Part shown: piece after piece, positions 7,393-19,006 of the stretch | Layout of the letters: every line of letters begins with the position of its first letter | Position numbering within the stretch: position 1 is the stretch's first letter | Assembly (NCBI RefSeq): GCF_000003815.2 | Contig: NW_023365857.1 | Coordinates: forward strand, 1-24,815 | Direction: 5' to 3' | DNA from: Branchiostoma floridae | Lineage: Eukaryota; Chordata; Leptocardii; Amphioxiformes; Branchiostomatidae | Length of the DNA stretch: 24,815 nucleotides | Made by a program: the position numbers and the translations under genes | The notes under the pieces: generated by a model | The model's database searches: none | Told to the model about the DNA's origin: nothing | The model's input: the letters and a program-made list of their open reading frames with translations, nothing else

Positions 7393-9116
7393 GTAAGAAG
7401 TACTGAATTATCAATCATTTAGACACGCGTGGCTATTATCAGGATGATCATAATCATTTGGAAAAGATCATGCAGTTAAACATGGTTTTTCTGATCAGTG
7501 GTTCTTTGTCATACATGCCTGACAAGCAACGCAACACATAACTTCTCGGCCTTTAAATGAACTACAGATTATGAAAATAATGTTGTTGTTTTCTGGCAAT
7601 ATTTCGTATTTAGGAACGATCAACCCTAACGGAACGTCAAACGACCACCTGCGCATTTCTAAGACACCTTACTGTCAACAGGTTTATCAGGGAGCTTAGT
7701 CAATGTAATAGGCAACATTGACAGATAAAGCACACCAAACCATCTTAATAATTTTCCTTTTCGTTTTTCATTCATATCATTGGCGTTCCAGGACGTTGGT
7801 TCGACTATGCATAGGGGAATGATTAATATCAAAACAACCATGTCGAACTCACGGGGCCAAACAATAGTGGAACTTTCAAATGCGAAACTTTTAAAACTGG
7901 TTTCATACCACGAACGGGACAGGCGGTCTCTGCGTCCAAGAAGCCGCCTATACATTGCTGTACAGCCTCGCCCTGCCGCGCATAGCGATCTGGGGTGTGG
8001 TGGAAACTCCACGATTGACTGTGCGAAACTCTGCCCAGCCCATTCTTCTACGCATGCACAGAGCCGTCAATTAACGCGTAGCTGGGAATGGCCCAACCCT
8101 GCCCAAAGGCTGTGGGAAGCACATGCTGCGGAGCAAATATTTGTTATCAGTCACAAAATTGACAGGTCAAATGGTTCTTAATTTCACGTCGGACTTCTGA
8201 AGTTCAATGAAATGCAAGTTAGTGGACTTCAGACGTCCATGTCGAGGAATGGACAAGACGTCGATACCGAGCGCCGTGAATGACAACCTTTATTTGATGA
8301 AAAAACCAACTGAATATTTCCCCCACCTTTCCTTCAATATTCTAACATGAAATATCTCTTTTGCCAGTTGACAGAGGCTGAGGAGAAGCGCCTGCAGCGG
8401 CGGCGGGACAGGAACAGGGAGGCTGCCGCCAGATGCCGGGCTCGGAGGAGAGACCTGGCCGAGAGGCTGCACAGGGTGAGGGGTCAGGGTAGTGTGATGG
8501 TTGTGATGTCTTAAAGATTGCGCAACTAGCAATGGTTCATGTATCGGCAAGGTTGCAATGACTCATTTGAGCCGATATGTTTTCATGATGGGCGGGGAAA
8601 GGAACCTGAAAAGAATTACATTACGCTAAAGCGTCAGCGTGACAGACTCACAGAAAGTACAGCATCATCAGCCACTTAGACATAACGTTACAATGTATTG
8701 CTTACAAACACATTAACCGTACGTGGTTACATTTTCCAATGTGGCATTAACGTGCGCAGTTCTCTTCAATCAACATCGTCGTCTGGAATAAATGAAAAAT
8801 GGATTCTTCTTCTTCTTCTTCTTCTTGATGAACCTTAACGTTACCAATTAACTTCGAATAGAGCAAAATATAACAGGATAACGATCTATGGCCTTTTCTT
8901 TTTAGTCGATTTCACAGTAGTATGTGTGTGGTGAGTCTGCACTAAATTGGAGGGATGAATCATTGCATATTTGATGTTTACCTTTTGCAGGAGACCATCC
9001 AGCTGGGGAACCTGAACTCCGGTCTTCAGACGGAGATCGCGCGGCTGCAGGCACAGCGGGACCAACTCCAGCGGGCACTCACCGAACACATCGCCCTCTG
9101 CCACAGTGAGCAGTAG
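7138..9116 (+). CDS. bZIP gene 2: ATF3/JDP2-BATF-group transcription factor, complete
   Basis: Three exons (7138-7392, 8368-8475, 8991-9116) join at phase 0 into 162 codons, close to JDP2 (163) and shorter than ATF3 (181). The ATG at 7138 is chosen because an in-frame TAG stands at 7105 with no other ATG between. The N-terminal exon has VKDELRATI at 49-57, resembling the VKEEL motif before the bZIP of ATF3/JDP2. The basic region has NREAAARCR at 101-109, fitting NxxAAxxCR. The zipper has L119, L126, L133, L140, L147, H154 and asparagine at core position 130. The C-terminus, ALTEHIALC, resembles the BATF/BATF3 end more than HRPTC. With almost no sequence after the zipper it probably lacks a C-terminal activation domain and may act as a dimer-dependent repressor (inference). 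It follows gene 1 in the same orientation with about 5 kb between stop and start. Confidence 0.9.
7393..8367 (+). other. Intron 1 of bZIP gene 2
   Basis: GT at 7393, AG at 8366-8367 after a pyrimidine-rich CTCTTTTGCCAG. Open frames inside (7659-8012 minus, 7780-8181 plus) show no recognisable domain and are judged accidental. No transposon signature was recognised. Confidence 0.8.
8368..8475 (+). CDS. bZIP gene 2, basic-region exon (108 bp)
   Basis: Residues 86-121, beginning LTEAEEKRLQRRRDRN and ending AERLHR, with donor GTGAGG at 8476. It has the same length, phase and alignment of the conserved N, AA, C and R residues as the 1311-1418 exon of gene 1, which shows common ancestry. Confidence 0.92.
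8476..8990 (+). other. Intron 2 of bZIP gene 2, with AP-1 site and (TTC)n
   Basis: 515-bp GT-AG intron. It contains an exact AP-1 site TGACTCA at 8559-8565, a (TTC)n microsatellite at 8804-8826 and two TAACGTTA palindromes (8683-8690, 8836-8843). Confidence 0.85.
8804..8826 (+). repeat. (TTC)n microsatellite
   Basis: 23 bases of uninterrupted TTC repeat, about 7.7 units, inside intron 2 of bZIP gene 2. Confidence 0.95.
8991..9116 (+). CDS. bZIP gene 2, zipper exon
   Basis: Residues 122-162 after the acceptor CCTTTTGCAG, ending with TAG at 9114-9116. It carries L126 to H154 of the zipper and the short end HIALCHSEQ. Its 5' border falls at the same zipper position as the gene 1 intron, right after the first heptad leucine segment. 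Confidence 0.9.
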   Translation, partial: ETIQLGNLNSGLQTEIARLQAQRDQLQRALTEHIALCHSEQ

Positions 9117-9985
9117 TGACGAACACTTACCAATCATCCCGTAGATCCACGCCGGGTGACAAACTGGTTGATATTCATCTGGGGCCTTAATTATTAGATA
9201 AAATGGCAGAACACTTACCAGCTAAGAAATCATTCAGAGTTGTTGAATCCTTACGAGATGCTTCTGTTTGTAGTGTATTCATGGTGATTGTGGGTTCTGT
9301 AAGTGCCCCAAATCAATTTCCATTTCCAAGCAGAAGCTGTGGGTATACTTATCCTTTTTTAAGCGTCTTTTTTTGTATTGAAACATGACTTCTGTAACGA
9401 ACGTGGACAGACCAAAGCGTATGCGACGCAAAAACAACGGGGCCCAGCGTATGCAATAAAATAGTGGGTCTTATAGGACTTCTATTTATAACGTATTCCT
9501 AGTGCATCTCTGCGGAAAAATCGAACATATAAAACATTCCGTGTCACCGCTATGTATACGATGAGCGTCTAGAACCAACTACGTACTACGTCGTAGCGAA
9601 TTCCCATAATTTTTTATATAATAGTCACTGCCACAAATGACAAACTCCCAGGTCTCATAAATAACGGTCAGATTCCGGGCTGTAATGCTATTTTTGTCAT
9701 AGTTTTGATGGATCAGGAATGTAACATTTAAGTTTAGTATAATGATGTATCACATACCGATTTCAATGTTTATATACCTGTACATATCATGCAAGAAGAG
9801 AACTATAATTGTTATTGATTATATTGTTACCAATATAACGTTATATTTATATTTATTATCTAAAATGTTTCCCATTGGCTGTTGTTTTTCCTGAGATTTA
9901 TTTTTTCATGACCGTTAGCTTGTTCTACAAAAGTAGGTAATATATGTGGTGTAAACTTAAATGAATAAAATCTTTCTCTAATTTT
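9117..9985 (+). other. Probable 3' UTR of bZIP gene 2 with AU-rich elements
   Basis: AT-rich non-coding DNA between the stop and AATAAA at 9964-9969; an earlier AATAAA lies at 9455-9460. ATTTA pentamers occur at 9484, 9726, 9845, 9851 and 9896, two of them six bases apart, as in labile immediate-early transcripts. An open frame at 9203-9388 shows nothing recognisable. Confidence 0.55.
9964..9969 (+). terminator. Poly(A) signal AATAAA, bZIP gene 2
   Basis: Canonical hexamer about 850 bp after the stop codon. The alternative AATAAA at 9455-9460 would give a short 3' UTR without most of the AU-rich elements. Confidence 0.5.
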
Positions 9986-10451
9986 GAAAGTGCCGGGTCT
10001 TAATTTCCGTCTCCAGACAACACTTTAATACTGAGTTATTGATTACACAAAAGAAAGAAAGAAAGATAAGAATGTGTGCGAGTGCATGCATTTTTATCAG
10101 TGCTTGAAAGGAAATAATGGCAACCTGTTCACAGTACAGGCTACGTGGCATAGTTGTAACGTTTACCAGTAGCGTTACTGTGAGTGTTTCGAGTCAAAGT
10201 CACCGACGGTGGTGTTTGATGCGTGGTCCAGCTGCAGTGACCACGGGTTCATGACAGGCTTGCACATTCCGTTGGATTTCAGACATCTGCATTACTTGTT
10301 ACTTATTTTCTTCTTGACAAAACAAAACGGCATGGAAAATGGCAACAATGCGTCGTTTAATATTTTCAGCAAAATAAAATTATGACCCCCCTCCTTAATA
10401 AATGGTATTGTCCGATAAACAGAAGTCCCATGATGCTTTGACCAAAACACT
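9986..10451. other. Intergenic DNA, no gene recognised
   Basis: Only a short (GAAA)n run near 10049-10066 stands out. No coding or RNA gene is seen. Confidence 0.6.
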
Positions 10452-10663
10452 GAGGTAACTCCTGCCGTGATAGCCACAGAGCAGCCGTGGATAGCAGCCG
10501 GGATACTATTATTTAAATGAGCCAAATAGTTGAATCCTATTGGTCGATTCTCCCCACACATGCGGGATTACTGCAGTCTCGCCATTTTGTTGTCGGCTTT
10601 GGTAATGTATGCCGAGATTTGGTAAGTTTCGTTCTGAAATATTGTATTTCTGGGACTATCAAT
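10452..10663 (+). promoter_or_regulatory. Promoter/first-exon-like leader, copy 1
   Basis: This 212-bp segment is repeated in inverted orientation at 24597-24808 with three substitutions. It contains a reversed CCAAT box (CCTATTGG around 10536-10543), GCCATTTTG (the complement of a YY1-type AAATGGC core) and ends shortly after ATTTG|GTAAGT, a consensus 5' splice site with GT at 10622-10623. I infer a CCAAT/YY1 promoter with a non-coding first exon ending at 10621. No TATA box is evident. The 51-bp minisatellite starts 41 bases into the putative intron. Confidence 0.45.
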
Positions 10664-12738
10664 GTAATATTTGTGTGGCTCTTAGCTATGGGGTCCAGGT
10701 AGGGAACCTTACAGGTAATATTCGTGTGGCTCTTAGCTATGGGGACCAGGTAGGGCACCTTACAGGTGATATTTCCGTGGCTCTTAGCTCTGGGGACCAG
10801 GTAGGGCACCTTACAGGTGATATTTGCGTGGCTCTTAGCTCTGGGGACCAGGTAGGGCACCTTACAGGTGATATTTGCGTGGCTCTTAGCTCTGGGGACC
10901 AGGTAGGGCACCTTACAGGTGATATTTGCGTGGCTCTTAGCTCTGGGGACCAGGTAGGGCACCTTACAGGTGATATTTCCGTGGCTCTTAGCTCTGGGGA
11001 CCAGGTAGGGCACCTTACAGGTGATATTCGCGTGGCTCTTAGCTCTGGGGACCAGGTAGGGCACCTTACAGGTGATATTTGCGTGGCTCTTAGCTCTGGG
11101 GACCAGGTAGGGCACCTTACAGGTGATATTTGCGTGGCTCTTAGCTCTGGGGACCAGGTAGGGCACCTTACAGGTGATATTTGCGTGGCTCTTAGCTCTG
11201 GGGACCAGGTAGGGCACCTTACAGGTGATATTTGCGTGGCTCTTAGCTCTGGGGACCAGGTAGGGCACCTTACAGGTGATATTTGCGTGGCTCTTAGCTC
11301 TGGGGACCAGGTAGGGCACCTAACAGGTGATATTCGCGTGGCTCTTAGCTCTGGGGACCAGGTAGGGCACCTTACAGGTGATATTTGCGTGGCTCTTAGC
11401 TCTGGGGACCAGGTAGGACACCTTACAGGTGATATTTGCGTGGCTCTTAGCTCTGGGGACCAGGTCGGGCACCTTACAGGTGATATTTGCGTGGCTCTTA
11501 GCTCTGGGGACCAGGTAGGGCACCTTACAGGTGATATTCGCGTGGCTCTTAGCTCTGGGGACCAGGTAGGGCACCTTACAGGTGATATTTGCGTGGCTCT
11601 TAGCTCTGGGGACCAGGTAGGGCACCTTACATGTGATATTTGCGTGGCTCTTAGCTCTGGGGACCAGGTAGGGCACCTTACAGGTGATATTTGCGTGGCT
11701 CTTAGCTCTGGGGACCAGGTAGGGCACCTTACAGGTGATATTTGCGTGGCTCTTAGCTCTGGGGACCAGGTAGGACACCTTACAGGTGATATTTGCGTGG
11801 CTCTTAGCTATGGGGACCAGGTAGGGCACCTTACAGGTGATATTCGCGTGGCTCTTAGCTCTGGGGACCAGGTAGGGCATCTTACAGGTGATATTTGCGT
11901 GGCTCTTAGCTCTGGGGACCAGGTAGGGCACCTTACAGGTGATATTTCCGTGGCTCTTAGCTCTGGGGACCAGGTAGGGCACCTTACAGGTGATATTTGC
12001 ATGGCTCTTAGCTCTGGGGACCAGGTAGGGCACCTTACAGGTGATATTCGCCTGGCTCTTAGCTCTGGGGACCAGGTAGGGCACCTTACAGGTGATATTT
12101 GCGTGGCTCTTAGCTCTGGGGACCAGGTAGGACACCTTACAGGTGATATTTGCGTGGCTCTCAGCTATGGGGACCAGGTAGGGCACCTTACAGGTGATAT
12201 TCGCATGGCTCTTAGCTCTGGGGACCAGGTAGGGCACCTTACAGGTGATATTTGCGTGGCTCTTAGCTCTGGGGACCAGGTAGGGCACCTTACAGGTGAT
12301 ATTTGCGTGGCTCTTAGCTCTGGGGACCAGGTAGGGCACCTTACAGGTGATATTTGCGTGGCTCTTAGCTCTGGGGACCAGGTAGGGCACCTTACAGGTG
12401 ATATTCGCGTGGCTCTTAGCTCTGGGGACCAGGTAGGGCACCTTACAGGTGATATTTGCGTGGCTCTTAGCTCTGGGGACCAGGTAGGGCACCTTACATG
12501 TGATATTTGCGTGGCTCTTAGCTCTGGGGACCAGGTAGGGCACCTTACAGGTAATATTTGTGTGGCTCTTAGCTCTGGGGACCAGGTAGGGCACCTTACA
12601 GGTGATATTTCTGTGACTCTTAGCTCTGTGGACCAGGTAGGGCACCTTACAGGTGATATTTGCATGGCTCTTAGCTCTGGGGTCCAGGTAGGGCACTTAA
12701 CAGGTAATATTTGTGTGACTCTCAGCTCTGGGGACCAG
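10664..12738 (+). repeat. 51-bp minisatellite array 1, about 40.7 units
   Basis: Head-to-tail 51-bp units, each containing GGGGACCAGGTAGGGCACC followed by TTACAGGTGATATTTGCG and GTGGCTCTTAGCTCTG. Most units differ at one to three positions, chiefly the TTTGCG/TTCGCG/TTTCCG triplet and GCTCTG/GCTATG. Because 51 is a multiple of three, long frames stay open on both strands (710 codons plus, 458 codons minus); nothing indicates that either is translated. A three-unit variant pattern recurs 17 units apart (near 11530-11640 and 12400-12500), which suggests a segmental duplication inside the array. Degenerate half-units trail off to about 12800. Confidence 0.97.
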
Positions 12739-13490
12739 TGAACACACCTGACAGGTAATATCTGAAGACCAGGTCATGTGCTGTACAGGTAACATATACA
12801 TAATGTCTATGGCTTATTGTTATTGTTCTGTATATCTGTAACCAGGTAATATATGCATGACTTGTCAGTCTCGAAACAAGGTAGGTACTCTATCTACAGA
12901 TAGATTGTTGATCTGGATACCTGTAAGTATATGTATATAAATAGGTGACATATGCATGGATGTTTGGTTTGGAATGAGGTACCATACGAGTAAAATTTAC
13001 GGGTAAAAGTTCCTTGGCTGGCTAGACACTAAAAATGTACAGAATTGGTGCTGTTTGTTTGATTTTTGGTTGGTCTAGAGAAGGGTGAGGTAAGGTATTG
13101 TACAGGTTTATCACACAACTTACAAATGCGAGAACAAGATTACTGCTCTTGATATCTCCATGAATGATGGGTTTTGCATGTTTGTTTACAGACATCACTG
13201 AGACCATTTCTTCTTTTTTCAGGGGATTGAATGATGCCTGAAAACGTGAAATGGCAGAAGAAGACAGGCTGATTACACAGCAGGAGTCAGAGCTCTTCAT
13301 GCATCACTTGTCTGTCTATAGTCTAGAGTGGTCATCAAAGTACCTGTTGTTAACGTTAACAACATTGTTGGTCCAACTGAATACTACACGTTGTATAGAA
13401 AATATGAAATTTTCAGGTAGATTGGTCAGAAGTACAGTGTCCTGATAAATTGTAGAATAAGACTGTTGGTTTGTTTTGACCCCTTTGATA
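12739..13490. other. Degenerate minisatellite edge and unassigned DNA
   Basis: 12739-12960 carries decayed pieces of the 51-bp unit (CAGGTAATAT, ACCAGGT, TACAGGTAAC). Beyond that no gene is recognised. A perfect 20-bp palindrome centred on TAACGTTA lies at 13345-13364. Confidence 0.5.
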
Positions 13491-13683
13491 NNNNNNNNNN
13501 NNNNNNNNNNNNNNNNNNNNNNNNNNNNNNNNNNNNNNNNNNNNNNNNNNNNNNNNNNNNNNNNNNNNNNNNNNNNNNNNNNNNNNNNNNNNNNNNNNNN
13601 NNNNNNNNNNNNNNNNNNNNNNNNNNNNNNNNNNNNNNNNNNNNNNNNNNNNNNNNNNNNNNNNNNNNNNNNNNNNNNNNNNN
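13491..13683. other. Assembly gap, 193 N
   Basis: Run of N that ends exactly at the first base of the foldback element at 13684, which suggests that secondary structure or repetition blocked assembly. Confidence 1.
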
Positions 13684-13789
13684 TGTATTCCGTATCACTA
13701 GAGGTATCAGCCCAACCGTGGGTCGGATCACCCGACGGCCGGTGATCCAACCCGCGGGAGGGCTGGGACCGAGGGTGATGCGGAATACA
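13684..13789. mobile_element. Foldback/MITE-like palindromic element, 106 bp visible
   Basis: Terminal 15-mers TGTATTCCGTATCAC (13684-13698) and GTGATGCGGAATACA (13775-13789) are inverted copies with one mismatch. Inside, GGATCACC and GGTGATCC pair around an 8-base centre, and the CAGCCC...GGGCTG arms pair imperfectly, so nearly the whole element folds into one hairpin. The left side is cut by the gap, so a target duplication cannot be read and a larger element is possible. Confidence 0.65.
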
Positions 13790-13805
13790 CCGTGTTGTGT
13801 TTTAT

Positions 13806-14068
13806 TTATGTCATACCCACCTGAGATGCTTTGATGCGAAATGCGCCAGAAGTTGAACAAATTTGGTGCCCTCAAACAAAAAGTGTTGCAACAGCAATGT
13901 TCCAACGTCCGAATCAGGTATTCGAATTGCAAACCGTGCCGTATTCGGCCCGTTCGATTTACTCGAAGGAGGCATGTGTGATACACCTTTCGACCTGTGC
14001 GATACGGAAGTTATGGCCTGGTCCGGAACACCCGTATCGAACGTTTTCACGTCACAGGTATGACATAA
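13806..14068. mobile_element. Possible small element with 12-bp perfect inverted ends
   Basis: TTATGTCATACC (13806-13817) and its reverse complement GGTATGACATAA (14057-14068) flank 239 bp of GC-richer DNA. The interior stays open over 79 codons on the minus strand and 84 and 66 codons on the plus strand. At both ends the inverted motif includes a splice-donor-like CAGGT. No known family is recognised, and an exon cannot be excluded. Confidence 0.3.
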
Positions 14069-15660
<1,592 letters not shown>

Positions 15661-16639
15661 TTTTAAACTTTCACAACGGTGGGCTAATATACTGAGCTAT
15701 CTGTGTTGTTAGAAATGAGCTATCTGTGTTGCTAGAAATGTTGCTCTTTTCGTTATTTTACAATTGTTTGAAGGTACATGAGTCCATTTATCTGTCGAAG
15801 TCGTCAGTTTCCGTGATCTCACAAAAGTCCAAACCCGGAAAGTCCGACATTACAAAATGATGTCCATCCTGAAATAGTCACAAATTTCCATATAACTCTA
15901 CTAAAAGTAGTTCGGCGATATCAGCACTTCCCTCTGCAAGTGGTTACACTAGGTATACCCGAACGTTTATCTATGAAGTCCACTTTTTATTTTCCAAACT
16001 TCAACAGCTCAAAACTCAATAACCAATCAATATGATTTAATGAGAATTCATACAGCGACTTAGTAAGTTTTCATAGACATGTCGACCAAGTTTGGTACAA
16101 ATCCGTCGTTTCCTAGGAGAGATATGAAAACCACTGCTGACGTTCCAGTATCGCACAAAGTGAGGGCGCACCCGACCGATATGTTCCACATAGGCAATTT
16201 TAGGCCAATTTGAACCCCGCATGACGGGAGTGCGTTTTACTTTATGAAACAAGGAAAAAGCGTTGTATGTCGATGAAAATTTCACCACGGTAGGCTAATA
16301 TACTGATCTATAAGTAAGTCAAGCGATTTTGCTCTTCTAACTATCTACTTGGAGATATAGGCGATTCATATTTCCTCATTGTTCAGCTCGTGCGATATCT
16401 TTGCAGCAGGTGGCGCTTATCGGTGTCATTTGTCGACGTTTAAAAACCCTGAATTCATCAATTGTCATCTGTACAATTGGCAAACATCCGTATGTTGATA
16501 TTCCACTTGTCAAATAGCCTTCACAGTGCGCCTTGATGAATACATTGACAAAGAAAATACTAGTTATACATAATGGCGACATTCTATATCCTGGCGAGTC
16601 AAACTCCAAAACTTTAACTGAGAGTTACTTGGAAACGAA
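15661..16639. repeat. Unclassified dispersed repeat, modules A and B
   Basis: The motif TTTCACAACGGTGGGCTAAT (module A) occurs at about 15668, recurs as TTTCACCACGGTAGGCTAAT at about 16278 and as TTTTACAACGGTAGGCACAT at about 18463. The motif GGAAAGTCCGACATTACAAAA (module B) lies at about 15836 and recurs around 18586 and 20278. A 23-26 bp tandem GAGCTATCTGTGTTG...AGAAAT lies at 15693-15740. The family is not known to me; no protein was recognised in it. Confidence 0.5.
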
Positions 16640-16672
16640 TCATCATCTGTATCTGTATCTGTATCTATATAG
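16640..16672 (-). repeat. 3' microsatellite tail of the LINE
   Basis: On the minus strand four near-perfect ATACAG units end in ATGATG. CR1/L2-like LINEs end in short tandem repeats rather than poly(A), so this marks the 3' terminus of the element. Confidence 0.8.
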
Positions 16673-17795
16673 CCGGTATAACCGCCGTTCGGCGTGACAC
16701 ACCAGCTTCGCAGGCACGCGGCGCGGCAGCAGCTGGTTATATTACACCGAACGACTCATTACACCGAACTTTTGCACATCTATCTGCAAGCGTTCTTTAA
16801 AACTACTCAGAGAAGATGCCCCTACTGTACTTGGTGATAACAAATTCCACTCTACGATAGTTCTGGGAAAGTACGAATTTTTGAACACATCAATCCTAGG
16901 TTGGTAACTCTGGTATTTGAATGCATGACTGTTTCTTGTTCTTTTTTGAGCTGGTATTAGATACTTATCAGTTTGTACGTCCACCAGTTTATTGGTCATT
17001 TTGTACATCATGGAAAGTCTGGACATTTTCCTTCTATCTTCAAGTGACATCCACTGCAAATCTGTTTTCATTTTGGTAACACTAGAATCCCTGTTATAGT
17101 TGTTTGTGCAGAATCGGGCAGCTTGGTTCTGTACCCTTTCAAGTTTATCTTTGTCTTTCTTTGTATACGGGTCCCATACTGTAGCGGCATACTCAAGGTT
17201 AGGTCTTACTAGTGACGTGTATGCAAGTGATTTTACCCTGGTTGGGCATGCCCACAAGTTGCGTTTGATTACTCCCAATGTCTGTTTAGCCTTGGTTGTT
17301 ATTTTGTTAACATGGACATCCCACTTCAGCCCAGTTGTTAATGTAACACCCAGGTATGTGTGGGTTTTTGTGGTTTCTAATGTCTGACCACAAAACTGGT
17401 AAGGGGACACTTTTGGTGTTCGTTTGTTCGTTATGTGCATGATATAGCACTTATCAGGATTGAACTGCATAAGCCATTTCCTTTGCCATTCTTCCAGGGT
17501 GTTCAGATCTTTCTGAAGAACTTGTGAATCATTTTGTGTGGATACCTCTATATATAACAGACAATCATCGGCGAATAACCTCACACTTGAATCGAGCTGG
17601 TCTGGCAAGTTGTTTATGTACAAGAGGAAGAGCAATGGTCCCAGCACAGTCCCTTGCGGAACTCCCGACGCTACTTTAACTGGAGCTGAGGCCTTCCCTT
17701 CCACCACTACCGTTTGCTCTCTATTCGTCAGGAAAGCCTTCAGCCAGTTAAGTGTAGTACCTTGAATTCCATAGAACTCCAGTTTTGGTCTGGTA
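16640..17795 (-). mobile_element. 5'-truncated non-LTR retrotransposon (CR1/L2/Jockey-like RT)
   Basis: A minus-strand frame from about 17795 to the stop at 16742 encodes the C-terminal half of a LINE reverse transcriptase. In order it has KLEFYGIQGTTLNWLKAFL and SGVPQGTVLGPLLFLLYINN (RT palm), RLFADDCLLY with the catalytic ADD, YLGVTL, then the thumb and LVRPNLEYAATVWDP, and the end motif YFPRTIVEWNLLSPSTV. Upstream of about 17795 the frame hits a stop and homology ends, so the endonuclease and the first RT blocks are missing, the usual 5' truncation. A short 3' UTR ends in a (GATACA)-type microsatellite at 16640-16672. The RT part is intact with no stop over 340 codons, so the insertion is young, but it cannot move by itself. 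Confidence 0.92.
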
Positions 17796-17904
17796 CTGGG
17801 ATTTCAGAGAAAGGCTGAATAAGTTCACATGAACATGTGTGACGAATCTGACAAAAAATCTGTTGCATCTCAGATGAGATACAAATATGTTTAAAAACTG
17901 GGAC

Positions 17905-18165
17905 CAGAGTACGTCACCTGATCTCACCTATGAGTCTGCTCTGCGCATAACAGGTCTCAGTCGTCTGAACGCTCAGCTGAGGAGGGACATCCTATGTCTT
18001 AGATATGCGCAATCTCTTGCGAACTCTAGCAGATACAGTTCATGGCTCCCATTGCGGCGGGGGAACTTTAAGAAATAATGTCAGCTTCACTAGTTTCAAA
18101 TGTAGGACGTCCCGGTTGAGTAACAGCACTTTCCCCTATTGCGTCAGACTCCTAAGTGAAAACTT
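17905..18165 (+). pseudogene. Frameshifted C-terminal fragment of another LINE ORF2
   Basis: Frame 1 (17887 on) reads LTYESALRITGLSRLNAQ and RDILCLRYAQSLANSSRYS. At about 18060 homology moves by one base into the frame of 18005 and reads TLRNNVSFTSFKCRTSRLSN then STFPYCVRLLSENL. This layout (a LxxTGLxxL helix, a CLRxAxS segment, then CRTxRLxxSxxPYxxxLLN) is the post-RT tail of many animal LINE proteins, as I remember the family. The RT itself is absent, and it lies on the opposite strand from the neighbouring LINE, so it is an older separate insertion. Confidence 0.6.
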
Positions 18166-18202
18166 GCAGTGTTTTTTAAAGGAATCGGACATATTAGTGT
18201 AA

Positions 18203-19006
18203 CGTATTTAATATGTTGTATATGTACGTATATGTGAAGTGAACAATGTACAAAAATTGCAATTCAGCCCTTAGGACCGGTGCAACAGTTTTTAATCTAA
18301 TAAACCATTTCAGCATCATTTCATGTTACAGTTTTGCGCTCGATGCAGGGCCACATCGTGACATCCACGTTTCGCATCCGCAAATCAAGGTCGATTTGAA
18401 GCGCATCACGAACAATCGCAGTTTCCTTTGTAAAACAAGAACGGCACGGTGATTTTCGATGAACCTTTTACAACGGTAGGCACATATCACTATCTACACT
18501 TGCCGTTAATAGGTTTGTCCTTCCTTTATTCAATTGGAAGTTCAATTAATTTCTTCTATTTTTGGACGGATTCTAAAAAACGTACCGGGAAAGTCCGTCA
18601 TCACAAAAAGAAGAGGTAGGGTTAGGTAGTTCACTCGTCCTCATTGAAATACAAAAATGGCGATTCTTGGGTCGAAAAATAAAACAGCTCATTTTTCAGT
18701 CAAAACTACATGATTGTTTGGGAAAATTCCTCTTTTTACCCATAGCCAAAAATGGCAACTTTTTATTTTTGTACCCATTGCAATTGGTTGTGTATTACAG
18801 GGCAGGTAACAAACGTTACTGACAACGTTTGTTACAGCGGTACTCTTTACCTTTTTTCTTCGAGTTGATTGACAGTATTGGCTACATCTTCTAGGTATAA
18901 GAGGACGAACCTAGGAACATTTAAATTAAAAAGTAGGCATGCGCAGCTTTTTTACACCAGGTCAGATAGATGACGTTAACGTTTATTACCGAATTTGGCG
19001 ACATAA
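18203..19006. repeat. Second copy of dispersed modules A and B
   Basis: Module A near 18463 and module B near 18586 repeat the arrangement at 15.67-15.86 kb. Module B continues with GAGGTAGGGTTAG, which is also found after module B at 20278, so near-identical flanks bracket the 146-bp satellite. A perfect 12-bp inverted repeat GTAACAAACGTT / AACGTTTGTTAC with a 6-base loop lies at 18806-18835. No gene is recognised. Confidence 0.5.

Noticed and set aside
7659-8181. Open frames of 117 and 133 codons inside intron 1 of bZIP gene 2
   Set aside because: Overlapping on opposite strands, no recognisable domain, and located between two well-defined exons.
10664-12738. CRISPR array
   Set aside because: The units are contiguous with no unique spacers, and the context is eukaryotic.
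10609-12741. 710-codon plus-strand frame of 17-residue repeats
   Set aside because: The 51-bp period keeps every stop-free frame open, and the opposite strand is open too. Variation is not biased to silent sites as far as I can see, and the ATG is GTG in the second copy.
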